Source: Rhodohalobacter sulfatireducens
GTDB taxonomy: Bacteria; Bacteroidota; Rhodothermia; Balneolales; Balneolaceae
NCBI RefSeq assembly: GCF_022012475.1
Contig: NZ_JAKLWS010000024.1
Location: forward strand, 1-64,000
Direction: 5' to 3'
DNA: 64,000 bases
Each line of letters opens with the position of its first letter. Position 1 is the first letter of the stretch. Shown here piece after piece: positions 49,871 through 59,544 of the stretch. The notes beneath the pieces are model-generated. The model was not told where the DNA came from. It did not search any database and saw only the letters and a program-made list of their open reading frames with translations. Both the position numbers and the translations under genes were made by a program.

Positions 49871-52282
49871 ATGAAAATTTCTTACAACTGGCTTAAACAA
49901 TATCTTGATTTCGACCTCACCCCTGAGAAAACTGATGAAAAACTGACTTTGCTTGGTCTTGAAGTTGAAGAGACCGAAACAGTTGGGTCTGATTTTGAAC
50001 ATTTCGTTGTGGGGGAAGTGAAAGAGGTTCGGGCTCACCCTAACGCTGATAAATTGGTTCTTTGTGATGTTGACCTGGGCGACGAAACTGTTCAAATTGC
50101 CTGTGGAGCCCCCAATGTTTCTGCCAATCAAAAAGTACCGGTTGCCAAAGTGGGTGCTACGATTCCGGTACCGATGAAAGATGGCTCATATCTCACCATC
50201 AAAAAAGCCAAACTTCGCGGGGAAACTTCCAATGGTATGATCTGTTCAGAGTCTGAACTTGGGCTGAGTGACGATCATTCCGGAATTATGGTAATGGACG
50301 ATTCAATTGAAACCGGAACTCCTCTGAAAACAGCACTTGACGTTGAAAAGGATACGGTATTTGAAGTTGCTCTCACTCCCAATCGCCCGGATGCTTCATG
50401 CCATATCGGAGCAGCCAGGGATCTTTCTGCAGTTACGGGTGGTGAGCTAAAAAATCCCTATTCCAACATTGATGAGAAAGAAAGCAACCTAAACGACGAT
50501 ATTTCAATTTCAATAGAGGATGAAGACAAATGCCATCGATACGTAGGCATTATTGTAGATGATGTGAAGGTGGAAGAATCACCGAATTGGTTAAAAAACC
50601 GGTTGACGGCCATAGGCCTTCGTCCTATTAATAACATTGTGGATGTAACCAATTTCATTAATCACGAAATTAGTCAGCCTCTTCACGCTTTCGATTATGA
50701 CCTTATTGGCGATAAAAAAATCGTTGTAAAAAGTTATGACGAAGAGAAGAAATTTATCACCCTGGATAGTATAGAGCGAACGGTTCCGGCCGGATCACTT
50801 TTTATCTGTGATGGAAATGGCCCTGTAGCAATTGCAGGAGTGATGGGAGGCGAAAACAGTGAAGTAACCGAAGGCACAACTAAAATTCTGATAGAAAGTG
50901 CATATTTCAACCCGTCCTCCATTCGAAAGACTTCAAAAAGCCTTGCACTACAAACAGACAGCTCCTATCGTTTTGAACGAGGAATTGACCCATCTATACA
51001 GCAAAAAGCAGCATGGAGAGCTGCAGAATTGATAGCAGAATTAACCGGCGGAACCATCAATCCAAATGTTGTGGATGTACACCCGGTTAAGACTGAGCCT
51101 ATTGATGTGGCACTGCGAGTATCAAGAATCAACCACCTATTAGGTACAGAACTTGAAAAGGAGCAGGTAGTTAACATACTTTCTAAACTTGAGATTGAGG
51201 TCTCTTCATCTGATGAAGATAAACTCACTTGTATCATTCCAACCTTCCGTCCGGACATCACCCGCGAAGTTGACCTGATAGAAGAAGTTGGCCGAGTGTA
51301 TGATTACAACAATATTCCGCGACCGGACTCATCTCCTTTTATCTCTCCGCAGCCCTTGTCTGACCGGGAAGAGTTCCAGGAACGCATTCGAGAGCTTGTA
51401 AAATCACTTCGTTACAAAGAGATCAGCACAAATTCTTTGTTATCGAAAAAAGAGGCAGATCTTTTGGCTGATGAAGATTTTCAAATTCACTCCCTGAATC
51501 CAGTATCACAGGAAAATACAACGCTGAGGACTCATCTCACCGGAGGATTCCTTAAAGCGGTTCAGTATAATCTCAATCGAAATGCAACCCAGCTTCGATT
51601 TTTCGAAATTGGTCACATCTTCAGAAATAGTGATGAGGGAACCTGGATTGATGGTATAGAAGAACACGTACATCTTTACATGGGACTATGCGGTCAATCT
51701 AAAAAAGACAACTGGCAGAGCGATGAAAATGATTTTTCTATTTTTGATCTGAAAGCAGATCTCGAAGCTGTTTTTAACAATCTTGGTATCTCTGATTCTA
51801 TTGTAGCTGAGGCAGAGGGAAACAATACCATCGTTTATAAGTATGCTAATCAAGAGGCATCAACTTTAAAACGAATTGATTCTGAATTGTTGAAAGGCTT
51901 TGACATTGAAGCGGATGTATATGGAGCAGAAATTGATCTGACACTCTTACTTCAGAATGGTATCGGGAAGAAAGAGATGACCTATCAACCGATTGTGAAA
52001 TTCCCCACATTTGAATTTGATGCAGCCTTTACGGTAGACAAGGGAGTTCGGGCGGGTGATCTCGCCAAAGAGATCAAAGAAACGGCCGGTGAGATTCTTC
52101 AATCTGTTTCCGTTTTCGATGTATATGAAGGCGAAAACCTTGGCGCAGATAAAAAAAGTATTGCATTTCGGCTGACTTTTTTAGATTCTAATAAAACATT
52201 GAACATCAAGGATGTAGAGCCTGTTGTTCAAAAAATTGTACAAAAACTTGAAAAAACCGTCGGAGCCAAACTTCGATCTTAA
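49871..52282 (+). CDS. Phenylalanyl-tRNA synthetase beta subunit
   Basis: The 803-residue subunit is complete. It opens MKISYNWLKQYLDFDLTPEK, followed by the tRNA-binding OB domain (KVEEVRAHPNADKL-type region, VQIACGAPNVSANQKVPVAK), the B3/4 editing domain (LRPINNIVDVTNFINHEI), and B5 (INHLLGTELEKEQVVNILSK). It ends with the ferredoxin-like anticodon-binding domain (SVFDVYEGENLGADKKSIAF). The coiled-coil and zapA genes follow directly, a common Bacteroidota order. Confidence 0.97.
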   Translation: MKISYNWLKQYLDFDLTPEKTDEKLTLLGLEVEETETVGSDFEHFVVGEVKEVRAHPNADKLVLCDVDLGDETVQIACGAPNVSANQKVPVAKVGATIPVPMKDGSYLTIKKAKLRGETSNGMICSESELGLSDDHSGIMVMDDSIETGTPLKTALDVEKDTVFEVALTPNRPDASCHIGAARDLSAVTGGELKNPYSNIDEKESNLNDDISISIEDEDKCHRYVGIIVDDVKVEESPNWLKNRLTAIGLRPINNIVDVTNFINHEISQPLHAFDYDLIGDKKIVVKSYDEEKKFITLDSIERTVPAGSLFICDGNGPVAIAGVMGGENSEVTEGTTKILIESAYFNPSSIRKTSKSLALQTDSSYRFERGIDPSIQQKAAWRAAELIAELTGGTINPNVVDVHPVKTEPIDVALRVSRINHLLGTELEKEQVVNILSKLEIEVSSSDEDKLTCIIPTFRPDITREVDLIEEVGRVYDYNNIPRPDSSPFISPQPLSDREEFQERIRELVKSLRYKEISTNSLLSKKEADLLADEDFQIHSLNPVSQENTTLRTHLTGGFLKAVQYNLNRNATQLRFFEIGHIFRNSDEGTWIDGIEEHVHLYMGLCGQSKKDNWQSDENDFSIFDLKADLEAVFNNLGISDSIVAEAEGNNTIVYKYANQEASTLKRIDSELLKGFDIEADVYGAEIDLTLLLQNGIGKKEMTYQPIVKFPTFEFDAAFTVDKGVRAGDLAKEIKETAGEILQSVSVFDVYEGENLGADKKSIAFRLTFLDSNKTLNIKDVEPVVQKIVQKLEKTVGAKLRS

Positions 52283-52294
52283 TTTCCTAAGTCC

Positions 52295-52543
52295 ATGGCT
52301 GTGAATGAGATCCAAAAAGAGACATTCCAAAAGTTACTGGATCAGATACGTACTCGTGTTCAGCATTTAAAAAAGCAGAACAAAGAACTGAACCGCGAGA
52401 ATATGAAATTGAAGTCAAAACTGAATGAGCTTCAAAAGGATCAAGCCGATATTTTTTCGAACATCAGTGAATCTGAACGAATTGCAATGCGCCACCAGGT
52501 AACTGATTTAATCGAGAAGATTGACAAATACCTGGAGGATTGA
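52295..52543 (+). CDS. Small coiled-coil protein (ZapB-like)
   Basis: This 82-residue protein is almost entirely heptad-patterned coiled coil (FQKLLDQIRTRVQHLKKQNK, ELNRENMKLKSKLNELQKDQ, VTDLIEKIDKYLED). It starts 12 bp after pheT and ends 1 bp before the zapA start. Size, fold and location suggest a cell-division coiled-coil partner like ZapB. Sequence alone cannot prove the family. Confidence 0.65.
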   Translation: MAVNEIQKETFQKLLDQIRTRVQHLKKQNKELNRENMKLKSKLNELQKDQADIFSNISESERIAMRHQVTDLIEKIDKYLED

Positions 52544-52544
52544 G

Positions 52545-52835
52545 ATGGAATCGATTAAAGTAAATATTCTTGGCAAGCAGATCCCTCTCAAGGTTGAGGA
52601 CAGCGAGGTAGAAAATACCCGGAAAATTGCCCAATATGTTGACGAAAAATTTAAACTTTTCCGGAACCAGTTTTCTAATCAGCCCGATTCTACAATTATG
52701 ATCCTGGCTTGCCTGAGTATCACGGAAGAGCTTTTTGAACTTCGTACCGAGCTCAATCAATCCGATGAAAAGGAGAGCGAGTTGATGGATAAAATCAACG
52801 ACGAAATCTCAAAGCTCATTAAAGATATTTCTTAA
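52545..52835 (+). CDS. Cell division protein ZapA
   Basis: From ATG 52545 (one base after the preceding stop, with ggagg 6 bases before it) the product is 96 residues. It has the ZapA pattern: IKVNILGKQIPLKVEDSEVE, TRKIAQYVDEKFKLFRNQFS, TIMILACLSITEELFELRTE, then a C-terminal coiled coil. ZapA binds and bundles FtsZ filaments at mid-cell. It closes the pheST-zapB-like-zapA run. Confidence 0.88.
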   Translation: MESIKVNILGKQIPLKVEDSEVENTRKIAQYVDEKFKLFRNQFSNQPDSTIMILACLSITEELFELRTELNQSDEKESELMDKINDEISKLIKDIS

Positions 52836-52896
52836 ACTCACCGAGCGCAGGGAATGCTTTAATACCTATCCATGTTTCCATTTTTGTATTCAAAGA

Positions 52897-53517
52897 ATGA
52901 CTATGTATAAAGGCGAACGATTTAACAGCTACACACATCTCATTGGCAGTATCGGTTCAGCGGTAGGGTTGGCTGTGCTCATCTATATAGCTGTTCAAAA
53001 AGGTGGATTTTGGAGAATAACCAGTTTTACTATTTACGGCTTGAGCCTGCTCACTCTTTATACCTGCTCAACGCTCTATCACAGTTTTCGCGGTAAGTGG
53101 AAAAACATCTTTCGTAAACTGGATCATATTTCAATCTACCTGCTGATAGCCGGTACTTATACACCATTCACTCTTATCACGCTTCGCGGAGATATTGGAT
53201 GGATTTTATTTGGAGTTGTGTGGGGACTTGCTGCGATAGGCATCGTTATCGACCTCCTTCATAAAGCAGGCAGCAGAATTCTCCAGGTTGCAATCTATTT
53301 GGGCATGGGTTGGATCGCATTTTTCCTTTTTGATACGCTCATCAGCCGAATTTCGATTGAAGGTTTCTCATGGCTAATGGCCGGCGGGCTATTCTATACG
53401 ATGGGAGTTATCTTTTTTGCCCTGAGTGATAAACACAGACTTGCCCATGGAATTTGGCATCTGTTTGTACTGGCCGGTAGTTTTAGTCATTTTGTGACGA
53501 TTGTACAGTACGTTTAA
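52897..53517 (+). CDS. PAQR/hemolysin III family membrane protein
   Basis: The 206-residue protein has seven membrane helices and the HlyIII motifs. The first is GERFNSYTHLIGSIGSAVGL (Glu and His in helix 1). LYTCSTLYHSFRGKWKNIFR and LDHISIYLLIAGTYTPFTL (H-x-D-type ligands) follow, and HRLAHGIWHLFVLAGSFSHF (H-x-x-x-H near the C-terminus) closes it. These histidines bind a metal in the membrane; members may be ceramidase-like hydrolases. Its location after zapA is not informative. Confidence 0.9.
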   Translation: MTMYKGERFNSYTHLIGSIGSAVGLAVLIYIAVQKGGFWRITSFTIYGLSLLTLYTCSTLYHSFRGKWKNIFRKLDHISIYLLIAGTYTPFTLITLRGDIGWILFGVVWGLAAIGIVIDLLHKAGSRILQVAIYLGMGWIAFFLFDTLISRISIEGFSWLMAGGLFYTMGVIFFALSDKHRLAHGIWHLFVLAGSFSHFVTIVQYV

Positions 53518-53523
53518 CCCCAT

Positions 53524-53670
53524 GTAGCTCGGCTCGCCTGAGCCGAAAATTTCAATTTATCCATTTACTGAATTCTATCAGTTTCAATTTTACGAGTGGC
53601 TCCTGTAAAATGATCCCTGCGATACAAATTGGATAGAATTTAAGAGAAACGGGTCAGCGACCCGATCTAC
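53524..53670. repeat. Imperfect inverted-repeat element with hairpin ends
   Basis: The left end gtagctcggctcgcctgagc (53524-53543) contains the hairpin cggctc-gcct-gagccg. The right end (53650-53670) contains cgggtc-agc-gacccg followed by atctac. The right end, inverted, reads gtagatcgggtcgctgaccc, a close match to the left end. The interior is AT-rich. This is a REP/MITE-like non-coding unit. Confidence 0.6.
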
Positions 53671-53750
53671 GTTATTTCAATTTTTCTTTCACTCTCTCCC
53701 CTAAAAATCACTACTTTCCATCTTGTTAATTTTTGATGTCAAACCATTTT

Positions 53751-54563
53751 ATGTCTGATACAGTAAGAGTTTTTTTTATTTCCGATATCGTTGGTGAACC
53801 CGGGCTGGCACTGCTCGAAACCATTTTTCCATCATTACGAGACAAATACGATCCCGATTTCATCATTGCCAATGCTGAAAATTCCCATGAAGGCCGCGGG
53901 CTGAACCGTCACATCGTCAAAAGACTTTATGATCTTGAAGTAGATGCAATCACCGGCGGAAACCATTCGTTCGACAAATGGAAAATCTTTTCCTACATGA
54001 AAACCGACGACCACCTCCTCCGTCCTCTCAATTTCCCAAAAGGAAATGCCGGTTATGGATATGGAATTTATGATATCGGTAAAACCGGTTTTAAAATGGG
54101 TGTTTTAAATTTACAGGGACGTACATTTATGGCGGATATTGATGATCCGTTTTCTACCTCGGATTGGGCTCTGGATCGTATCAAAGAGGAAACAAACCTG
54201 ATTTTTGTTGATTTCCATGCAGAAGCCACAGCAGAGAAAATGGCGTACGCCTGGACAGTTGACGGCGAAGTTTCCGCAGTGGTGGGAACTCATACACATA
54301 CCCCCACAAACGATGCCCGAATTCTGCCAAAAGGCACAGGATACATTACTGATGTGGGTATGACCGGTCCGTTTGATTCTGTGATTGGCATGGACAAAGA
54401 TACCTCCATCCGGCGATTTACCCTGGGAACACCTCAGCGCTACAAAATTGCCAAGAACGACAACCGAATGTGTGGTGTGGTTGTGGATATTGACACAGAA
54501 ACAGGGAAGTGTACCTCCATTGAACCGGTTATTTACCCGGAATTTCAGAACAAAGCAGATTGA
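53751..54563 (+). CDS. YmdB-like (TIGR00282) metallophosphoesterase
   Basis: From ATG 53751 the protein has 270 residues; starts at 53733 or 53736 would add a few residues lacking conservation. The TIGR00282 pattern is clear: VFFISDIVGEPGLALLETIF, IIANAENSHEGRGLNRHIVK, DAITGGNHSFDKWKIFSYM, FVDFHAEATAEKMAYAW, AVVGTHTHTPTNDARILP, and YITDVGMTGPFDSVIGMD. Relatives hydrolyse 2',3'-cyclic nucleotides and affect biofilm formation in Bacillus. It is one base before lolD. Confidence 0.92.
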   Translation: MSDTVRVFFISDIVGEPGLALLETIFPSLRDKYDPDFIIANAENSHEGRGLNRHIVKRLYDLEVDAITGGNHSFDKWKIFSYMKTDDHLLRPLNFPKGNAGYGYGIYDIGKTGFKMGVLNLQGRTFMADIDDPFSTSDWALDRIKEETNLIFVDFHAEATAEKMAYAWTVDGEVSAVVGTHTHTPTNDARILPKGTGYITDVGMTGPFDSVIGMDKDTSIRRFTLGTPQRYKIAKNDNRMCGVVVDIDTETGKCTSIEPVIYPEFQNKAD

Positions 54564-54564
54564 A

Positions 54565-55254
54565 ATGAGTGACGATTTTGTACTCCAGTGCTCCGATATT
54601 CATAAAGAATTTCCATCCGAATCCGGAAATGGTGTATTGAGAATTTTACAGGGTGTAGACCTGCAAGTTAAGAAAGCTGAAATTATCTCAATTGTCGGTT
54701 CCAGCGGCAGCGGTAAAAGTACTCTGCTCCATATTCTTGGTGGACTGGATCATCCCACATCCGGCGATGTTTTTTGGGAAGGGAAATCGATCTACCGGTA
54801 CAATAAAGATCAGCTTGCCGAGCAACGAAATAAGCAAGTTGGTTTTGTATTCCAGTTCCATCATCTGTTGCCGGAATTTACAGCTATGGAAAATGTTATG
54901 ATGCCGGCCCTGATCCAGGATGTCCCCTTGCCAAATGCAGAAAACAGGGCAAAAGAACTGCTGGATCGATTTGGAATGAGCGGCCGCCTCAACCACAGGC
55001 CTTCACAGTTATCAGGCGGCGAACAGCAGAGAGTTTCGATGGCAAGAGCGCTGACCAACAATCCTGCAATTATTTTGGCGGATGAACCAACCGGTAATCT
55101 CGATGAAAAAAATACGGAATCGATCCTCAGTCTTCTTTTCCAGCTACGGGATATGGAAGAGGTTTCGATTGTGCTAATCACACATGAAAAAGATATTGCT
55201 ACCCGGTGTGATATTGTTTATTCACTGCATAATGGAACATTGAACGGAATTTAG
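54565..55254 (+). CDS. LolD-like lipoprotein-releasing ABC transporter ATPase
   Basis: From ATG 54565 the ATPase has 229 residues; the preceding in-frame sequence belongs to the YmdB-like gene. Walker A is GSSGSGKST, the Q-loop region FQFHHLLPEFTAMENV, the signature LSGGEQQRVSMARAL and Walker B IILADEPTGNLD. The FQFHHLLPEF stretch is typical of LolD. It would power lipoprotein release with LolC/E, not present in this window. A hairpin terminator follows. Confidence 0.88.
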   Translation: MSDDFVLQCSDIHKEFPSESGNGVLRILQGVDLQVKKAEIISIVGSSGSGKSTLLHILGGLDHPTSGDVFWEGKSIYRYNKDQLAEQRNKQVGFVFQFHHLLPEFTAMENVMMPALIQDVPLPNAENRAKELLDRFGMSGRLNHRPSQLSGGEQQRVSMARALTNNPAIILADEPTGNLDEKNTESILSLLFQLRDMEEVSIVLITHEKDIATRCDIVYSLHNGTLNGI

Positions 55255-55297
55255 GTGCACCCTCCAGGGTTCAATAAGCCATCTTTTAACTACTGCT

Positions 55298-55328
55298 AAC
55301 TATAAACCCCCGGAGGGTATAGTTTTTT
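55298..55328 (+). terminator. Hairpin terminator after lolD
   Basis: Stem aactata-ccc / gggtatagtt with a small bulge and a short loop, followed by six T. The right flank (55329-55372) is half of a family A-like repeat (gggggacactccccaacaaa). Confidence 0.8.
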
Positions 55329-55390
55329 AAAAATTCCTCTTCAAATGGGGGACACTCCCCAACAAATAACTCATTAAAAAAGAAAATGAA

Positions 55391-56035
55391 ATGATCTCTT
55401 GTGTAATTTTTGATATGGATGGCGTCATTATCGACAGTGAGCCGATCTATATGCAGGTTGAACAGGATCTGTTCAAGGAAGTGGGATTGGAACTTTCCCA
55501 TGAAGAACATGCCACCTTCGTGGGGCGATCAGACTTGTGGAAGGTACTCAAAGAAAAGTACAAGCTGGATATCAACATTCAGGAAATTCATAAAGAGGAA
55601 AACAAGAGATACCTGGATATTATTAAAAACTCTTTTGATGGTTCTCCTATTAAAGGTGTTGTTGATGTAATTGGAGAACTTCATGACAACAGCATCAAGC
55701 TTGCACTCGCCTCATCGTCCGAAATGAAGAATATTGAGTTGGTGTTAACAAAGTTCGGCCTGCTGAACTACTTTGATTTGAGAATTAGCGGTGCTGACCT
55801 CGAAACTTCCAAACCGCACCCGGAAATCTTCGAAAAAGCAGCTAAAATGGCCAACAGATCTCCGGAAAACTGCCTGGTGATCGAAGACTCCGCCAATGGC
55901 GTACGAGCCGCAAAAGCAGCCGGGATGCAATGTATCGGTTTCAGAAATCCAAACTCCGGAAACCAGGATCTCTCGACCGCAGACTGGATTATTGACAGTT
56001 TCGATGAGTTTGATTTGGAGAAGTTAGAAGGATGA
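55391..56035 (+). CDS. HAD-superfamily phosphatase / beta-phosphoglucomutase-like
   Basis: The 214-residue protein has motif I CVIFDMDGVIIDSEP (Asp9, Asp11), motif II LALASSS and motif III with conserved Lys (SGADLETSKPHPEIFEKAAK). Motif IV is CLVIEDSANGVRAAKAAGM. The cap domain lies between 15 and 85. The closest shape is beta-phosphoglucomutase or 2-deoxyglucose-6-phosphatase. Which phosphate ester is used cannot be told. It is a single gene facing the GH2 gene. Confidence 0.87.
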   Translation: MISCVIFDMDGVIIDSEPIYMQVEQDLFKEVGLELSHEEHATFVGRSDLWKVLKEKYKLDINIQEIHKEENKRYLDIIKNSFDGSPIKGVVDVIGELHDNSIKLALASSSEMKNIELVLTKFGLLNYFDLRISGADLETSKPHPEIFEKAAKMANRSPENCLVIEDSANGVRAAKAAGMQCIGFRNPNSGNQDLSTADWIIDSFDEFDLEKLEG

Positions 56036-56158
56036 ATGACAAATCCTCCCCTCTTGAGAGGGGACAGATACTGGAGCGTTCAGCGAAAGTATCAGGGGTG
56101 TGTTCCTGTGTATTGGTTAACAACACACAGTTACTCTTTTAAGTTAAGACCCCTTAAA

Positions 56159-58024
56159 TCACTCCTCCCATTCCTGTTTTTTCTTTTCGTACCAATCCTG
56201 TATAGTGAAAAATGCTTTTTTCTTGAGGCCCTCGTCCGAAATCACACCTTTTCGATTCCAAAAATCCTGGAATCTCGGCAATGGGCGTCTCGGGGAGCGA
56301 AAATCTTTTAAAAGCCAGGGAGAAGTTCCGCGAACAAATGAGATATTATCGATCATCTCCAGGTTGCTTTCATAAACAGCATCCTGAAACTCTTCTGTCC
56401 AACGCTCGTTTTCGTCACCGTGATATCCCTGCAGAGCCCCTCCTCCGAACTCACTGAGGATAACCGGTTTATTTGAATCAGATTCCCAGCGAAGATCCGA
56501 GCACTGTTCCGGAGGCATATTTCCATACCATCCGCAATAACTATTCACACCAATGACATCTACGACCTCTTCCATGGGATCATGAATCCCGATTACGCCT
56601 TCTCCCCTGCTCTGTGTTTCAAGAGCTGCTGTAACAAGCCTTGTGGAATCGAGTTCACGAACAGCTTCTGCGAGATTCGATAAAAATGTAAATCGTGCTT
56701 CGCTCCTGGGCGTTTCATTAGCCAATGACCACAAAATCACGGATGCCCGGTTATGGTCGCGGTCAACCATCTCTCTCATTTGCCGTTCAGCGTTGGCATA
56801 AACCTCGGGATTCTCGAACTGAATAGTCCAGTATACCGGGACTTCCGACCAGACTAAAATTCCCATTTTGTCGGCCATTCGTACCATATGCTCATTATGC
56901 GGATAATGAGCCAAGCGTACGTAATTACCATTCATCTCTTTCACCCAGCCAAGCAGTACCTCCGCATCAGCAGAATTGTTTGCTCTGCCGCCGCCAAAGG
57001 GACGACTTTCGTGAATACATATTCCGCGCAAAAAAATCGGTTCGCCGTTCAAAAGAATTTCCCCGTCTTTCTGTCTAATCGTCCGAAACCCAATCTGATC
57101 TTCAATGGTTTCTTCAGGTATTTCAAGAATTACATCATAAAGTTTGGGATTCCTTGTTGACCACTTTTCAAGATCAGCCGTAAACTCCACTTCAGCGATA
57201 CCCATTTCATCTGTACGAAACTGTTTTTCAATATTGGCTTCGGGGATTTTTATAGTCAAAGTCTGATTTGCCCTATTAGAGCCGTTCATTTGAACCCACC
57301 CTTTCACTGTATTACTTGATTCCGGATCGAGTTGAATAAAATAATCTTCAATAAATGTGTCGGGTACCGTTATCAGAGAAACAGAACGGGTGATCCCGCC
57401 ATAATTCCACCAGTCTGTATTTACAGTGGGAACTGCCTCACGCTTGCGTTGATTATCCACTTTAACAATCAAAGTATTCTGTCCGTCATTTAGATGATCT
57501 GTCACCTCTGTATTAAAAGGAGTAAACCCACCGATATGGTGTCCAACCAGCTCGCCATTCAGATATACATGAGCTTCGTAGTTAGCAGCACCGAAATAAA
57601 TAAACTGTCTCTCATTCTCATTCGGTAAATAATTGAATGTCCTTTTGTACCAGACGGTACCTTCATATAGAAATAGCTGATCATCCTGGGTATTCCAGTC
57701 TCCCGGAACGTTTAGCGTTGGTCCGGTATCAAAATTATATTCAATCAGATCGGACGGCTTTTGCACTTTTTGATCCTTAAAATACCCATTCTCGCTCGGT
57801 TGATAGCGGTAATCATAATAACCGGTTTCATATGGGTCAATAATTACACCCCACTGGCCATCAAGAGATACTGTTTCCCTCCCCATCACGTTTTGGATCG
57901 TTGGATCGCTATCGACTTCCCGGGCAGTAACATTTTGAGTTAAAAATGAACCTCCTAACAAAAACAGACTGAAAATTAAAGGATAGAACTTTTTGTTAGT
58001 GCCATTTTTGGATTTAATCTTCAT
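56159..58024 (-). CDS. Glycoside hydrolase family 2 (beta-glucuronidase/galactosidase-like)
   Basis: The 621-residue protein has a Sec signal peptide (hydrophobic 14-30) and the GH2 sugar-binding jelly roll (DGQWGVIIDPYE, GTVWYKRTFNYLPN, IYFGAANYEAHVYLNGELVG). An Ig-like middle and a TIM barrel follow. The acid/base is Glu437 in WSLANETP, the nucleophile Glu525 in VILSEFGGG. WNYGGITRSV and FLRGICIHES match the beta-glucuronidase side of GH2. It cleaves beta-glycosides in the periplasm or outside. No SusC/D pair or PUL is next to it. Confidence 0.9.
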   Translation of the reverse strand: MKIKSKNGTNKKFYPLIFSLFLLGGSFLTQNVTAREVDSDPTIQNVMGRETVSLDGQWGVIIDPYETGYYDYRYQPSENGYFKDQKVQKPSDLIEYNFDTGPTLNVPGDWNTQDDQLFLYEGTVWYKRTFNYLPNENERQFIYFGAANYEAHVYLNGELVGHHIGGFTPFNTEVTDHLNDGQNTLIVKVDNQRKREAVPTVNTDWWNYGGITRSVSLITVPDTFIEDYFIQLDPESSNTVKGWVQMNGSNRANQTLTIKIPEANIEKQFRTDEMGIAEVEFTADLEKWSTRNPKLYDVILEIPEETIEDQIGFRTIRQKDGEILLNGEPIFLRGICIHESRPFGGGRANNSADAEVLLGWVKEMNGNYVRLAHYPHNEHMVRMADKMGILVWSEVPVYWTIQFENPEVYANAERQMREMVDRDHNRASVILWSLANETPRSEARFTFLSNLAEAVRELDSTRLVTAALETQSRGEGVIGIHDPMEEVVDVIGVNSYCGWYGNMPPEQCSDLRWESDSNKPVILSEFGGGALQGYHGDENERWTEEFQDAVYESNLEMIDNISFVRGTSPWLLKDFRSPRRPLPRFQDFWNRKGVISDEGLKKKAFFTIQDWYEKKKQEWEE

Positions 58025-58239
58025 GATAGCATTTACCTTAGTTGTCAGGTTTTGTAGAAGAGAGATGATACTTCAATATGCAAAGCCGGCGAATTGAATC
58101 AAAATATTTGAAATGTACAAATTGTGAGTCTTTACCCCTCTTTTCACTTGGTATAATCACGAACTAATTTTAACTTTGACCTTCTTGAAAATGCTCGAAT
58201 AGCAAGTAGGTCGGGCACATATTTTAACAAAAAGAAACT

Positions 58240-58929
58240 ATGAGTAAGCTGAAAAAAGAAGAACTCGAACAGGATATTCTCATTGAATATTCATCGAGGA
58301 TCATGCATTTCTATGAGAATAATAAAGCTGCCGTGATTGGAGGCGGTATTGGATTGATTTTAGCTATCGGCTTAACGATAGGCTATATCATCCATAGTGG
58401 AAACCAGGCAGAAGAGGCAGTGAACCTTCTCGGTATCGCCGAACAAGAGTTACTGCAGGGAAACTACCAGGAGGCATTAAATGGAAATGAAGAGGAGTTT
58501 ACACTTGGTTTTGTACAGATTGCCGATAACTACAGCGGAACAAAAGCCGGCAATTTAGCGCATTACTATGCAGCAATATCTGAATATGAGCTTGGTAATT
58601 ATGAACAAGCCATTGAATACATGCAGGAATATGATGTTCCCGAAGGAATATTGGGTGTTGCTCCTATTTCTATGCATGCAAATATCTTAGTTGAACTGGA
58701 GAGGTATGAAGAAGCTGCCGAGCAGTTTGAAAGAGCAGCAAATTGGGACGAAAACAGCTCAACTACCCCCTATAACCTATTTAAAGCAGCCGAAGCTCAC
58801 AGTGCAGCCGGAAATAATGAACAAGCGCTTGCACATATTGAGACCATAATAAACGACTATCCAAACAGTCAGCAGCTTGCACAGGCAGAGAAAATGAAAG
58901 GTTTACTCAGCGAGCCAACGGCCGGTTAA
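58240..58929 (+). CDS. TPR-containing inner-membrane protein (YfgM-like)
   Basis: The 229-residue protein has a short charged N-terminus, one membrane helix (AAVIGGGIGLILAIGLTIGY, about 30-51) and three to four TPRs (GNLAHYYAAISEYELGNYEQ, APISMHANILVELERYEEAA, PYNLFKAAEAHSAAGNNEQA). Topology and length resemble YfgM/DUF2133-type proteins that assist periplasmic chaperones. A hairpin terminator follows at 58951. Confidence 0.78.
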   Translation: MSKLKKEELEQDILIEYSSRIMHFYENNKAAVIGGGIGLILAIGLTIGYIIHSGNQAEEAVNLLGIAEQELLQGNYQEALNGNEEEFTLGFVQIADNYSGTKAGNLAHYYAAISEYELGNYEQAIEYMQEYDVPEGILGVAPISMHANILVELERYEEAAEQFERAANWDENSSTTPYNLFKAAEAHSAAGNNEQALAHIETIINDYPNSQQLAQAEKMKGLLSEPTAG

Positions 58930-58950
58930 TTAATAAATTTTCTGTTTCTT

Positions 58951-58997
58951 AAAATGCATTGCTGACTTTCAACGGATTTCAGTAATGCATTTTTTTA
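58951..58997 (+). terminator. Rho-independent terminator after the TPR gene
   Basis: Stem aatgcattgctg / cagtaatgcatt, one G-U pair, followed by seven T. Confidence 0.85.
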
Positions 58998-59064
58998 GCA
59001 CATAATATTCAGCACCTCAATTATGGTTGAATCGGATCTGATCAGCCAATAAAACGATATCAAT

Positions 59065-59532
59065 TTGGGAGAAAAAGTTAACCCTCGTTCTAAATCCCGT
59101 AAGTTTGCAGAGCTTCTCGACAATCACTTCACGATTCCGGGTACAAAGATAAAGGTTGGCTTAGACCCCCTTCTTGGACTTGTTTCCGGAATTGGTGATT
59201 TAGCCGGTGCCACTCTATCCATCTATTTTATGATCTATGCGGCTATGATGGGCGCATCGTCATCTGTTTTGATCCGGATGTTCCTGAATATACTCGCCGA
59301 TCTGACCATCGGATCGATCCCGGTTTTGGGTGATGTTTTTGATGTGGCCTGGAAAGCAAATCTTAGAAATGCCAACCTTTTAGAAAAACTGGAACAAGAT
59401 CAAGACAAAACAGAAACGGAAAGCTCCATTTTAAACTGGATTCTACTCATTGTTTTAATAGCTATTTTAATTGGAGTCATCATTGTTGTGATCTGGCTGA
59501 CCACAATAGCCTGGAATAGATTGTTTGGCTGA
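59065..59532 (+). CDS. DUF4112 membrane protein
   Basis: The 155-residue protein starts at TTG 59065 (no ATG upstream in frame). It has the DUF4112 pattern LLDNHFTIPGTKIKVGLDPL, LGLVSGIGDLAGATLSIYFM, GSIPVLGDVFDVAWKANLRN, and two to three hydrophobic segments; the last, ILLIVLIAILIGVIIVVIWL, is a long helix. Its role is not known. It converges on icmF with a gap of 12 bp. Confidence 0.85.
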   Translation: MGEKVNPRSKSRKFAELLDNHFTIPGTKIKVGLDPLLGLVSGIGDLAGATLSIYFMIYAAMMGASSSVLIRMFLNILADLTIGSIPVLGDVFDVAWKANLRNANLLEKLEQDQDKTETESSILNWILLIVLIAILIGVIIVVIWLTTIAWNRLFG

Positions 59533-59544
59533 AACAGCCTTTTC

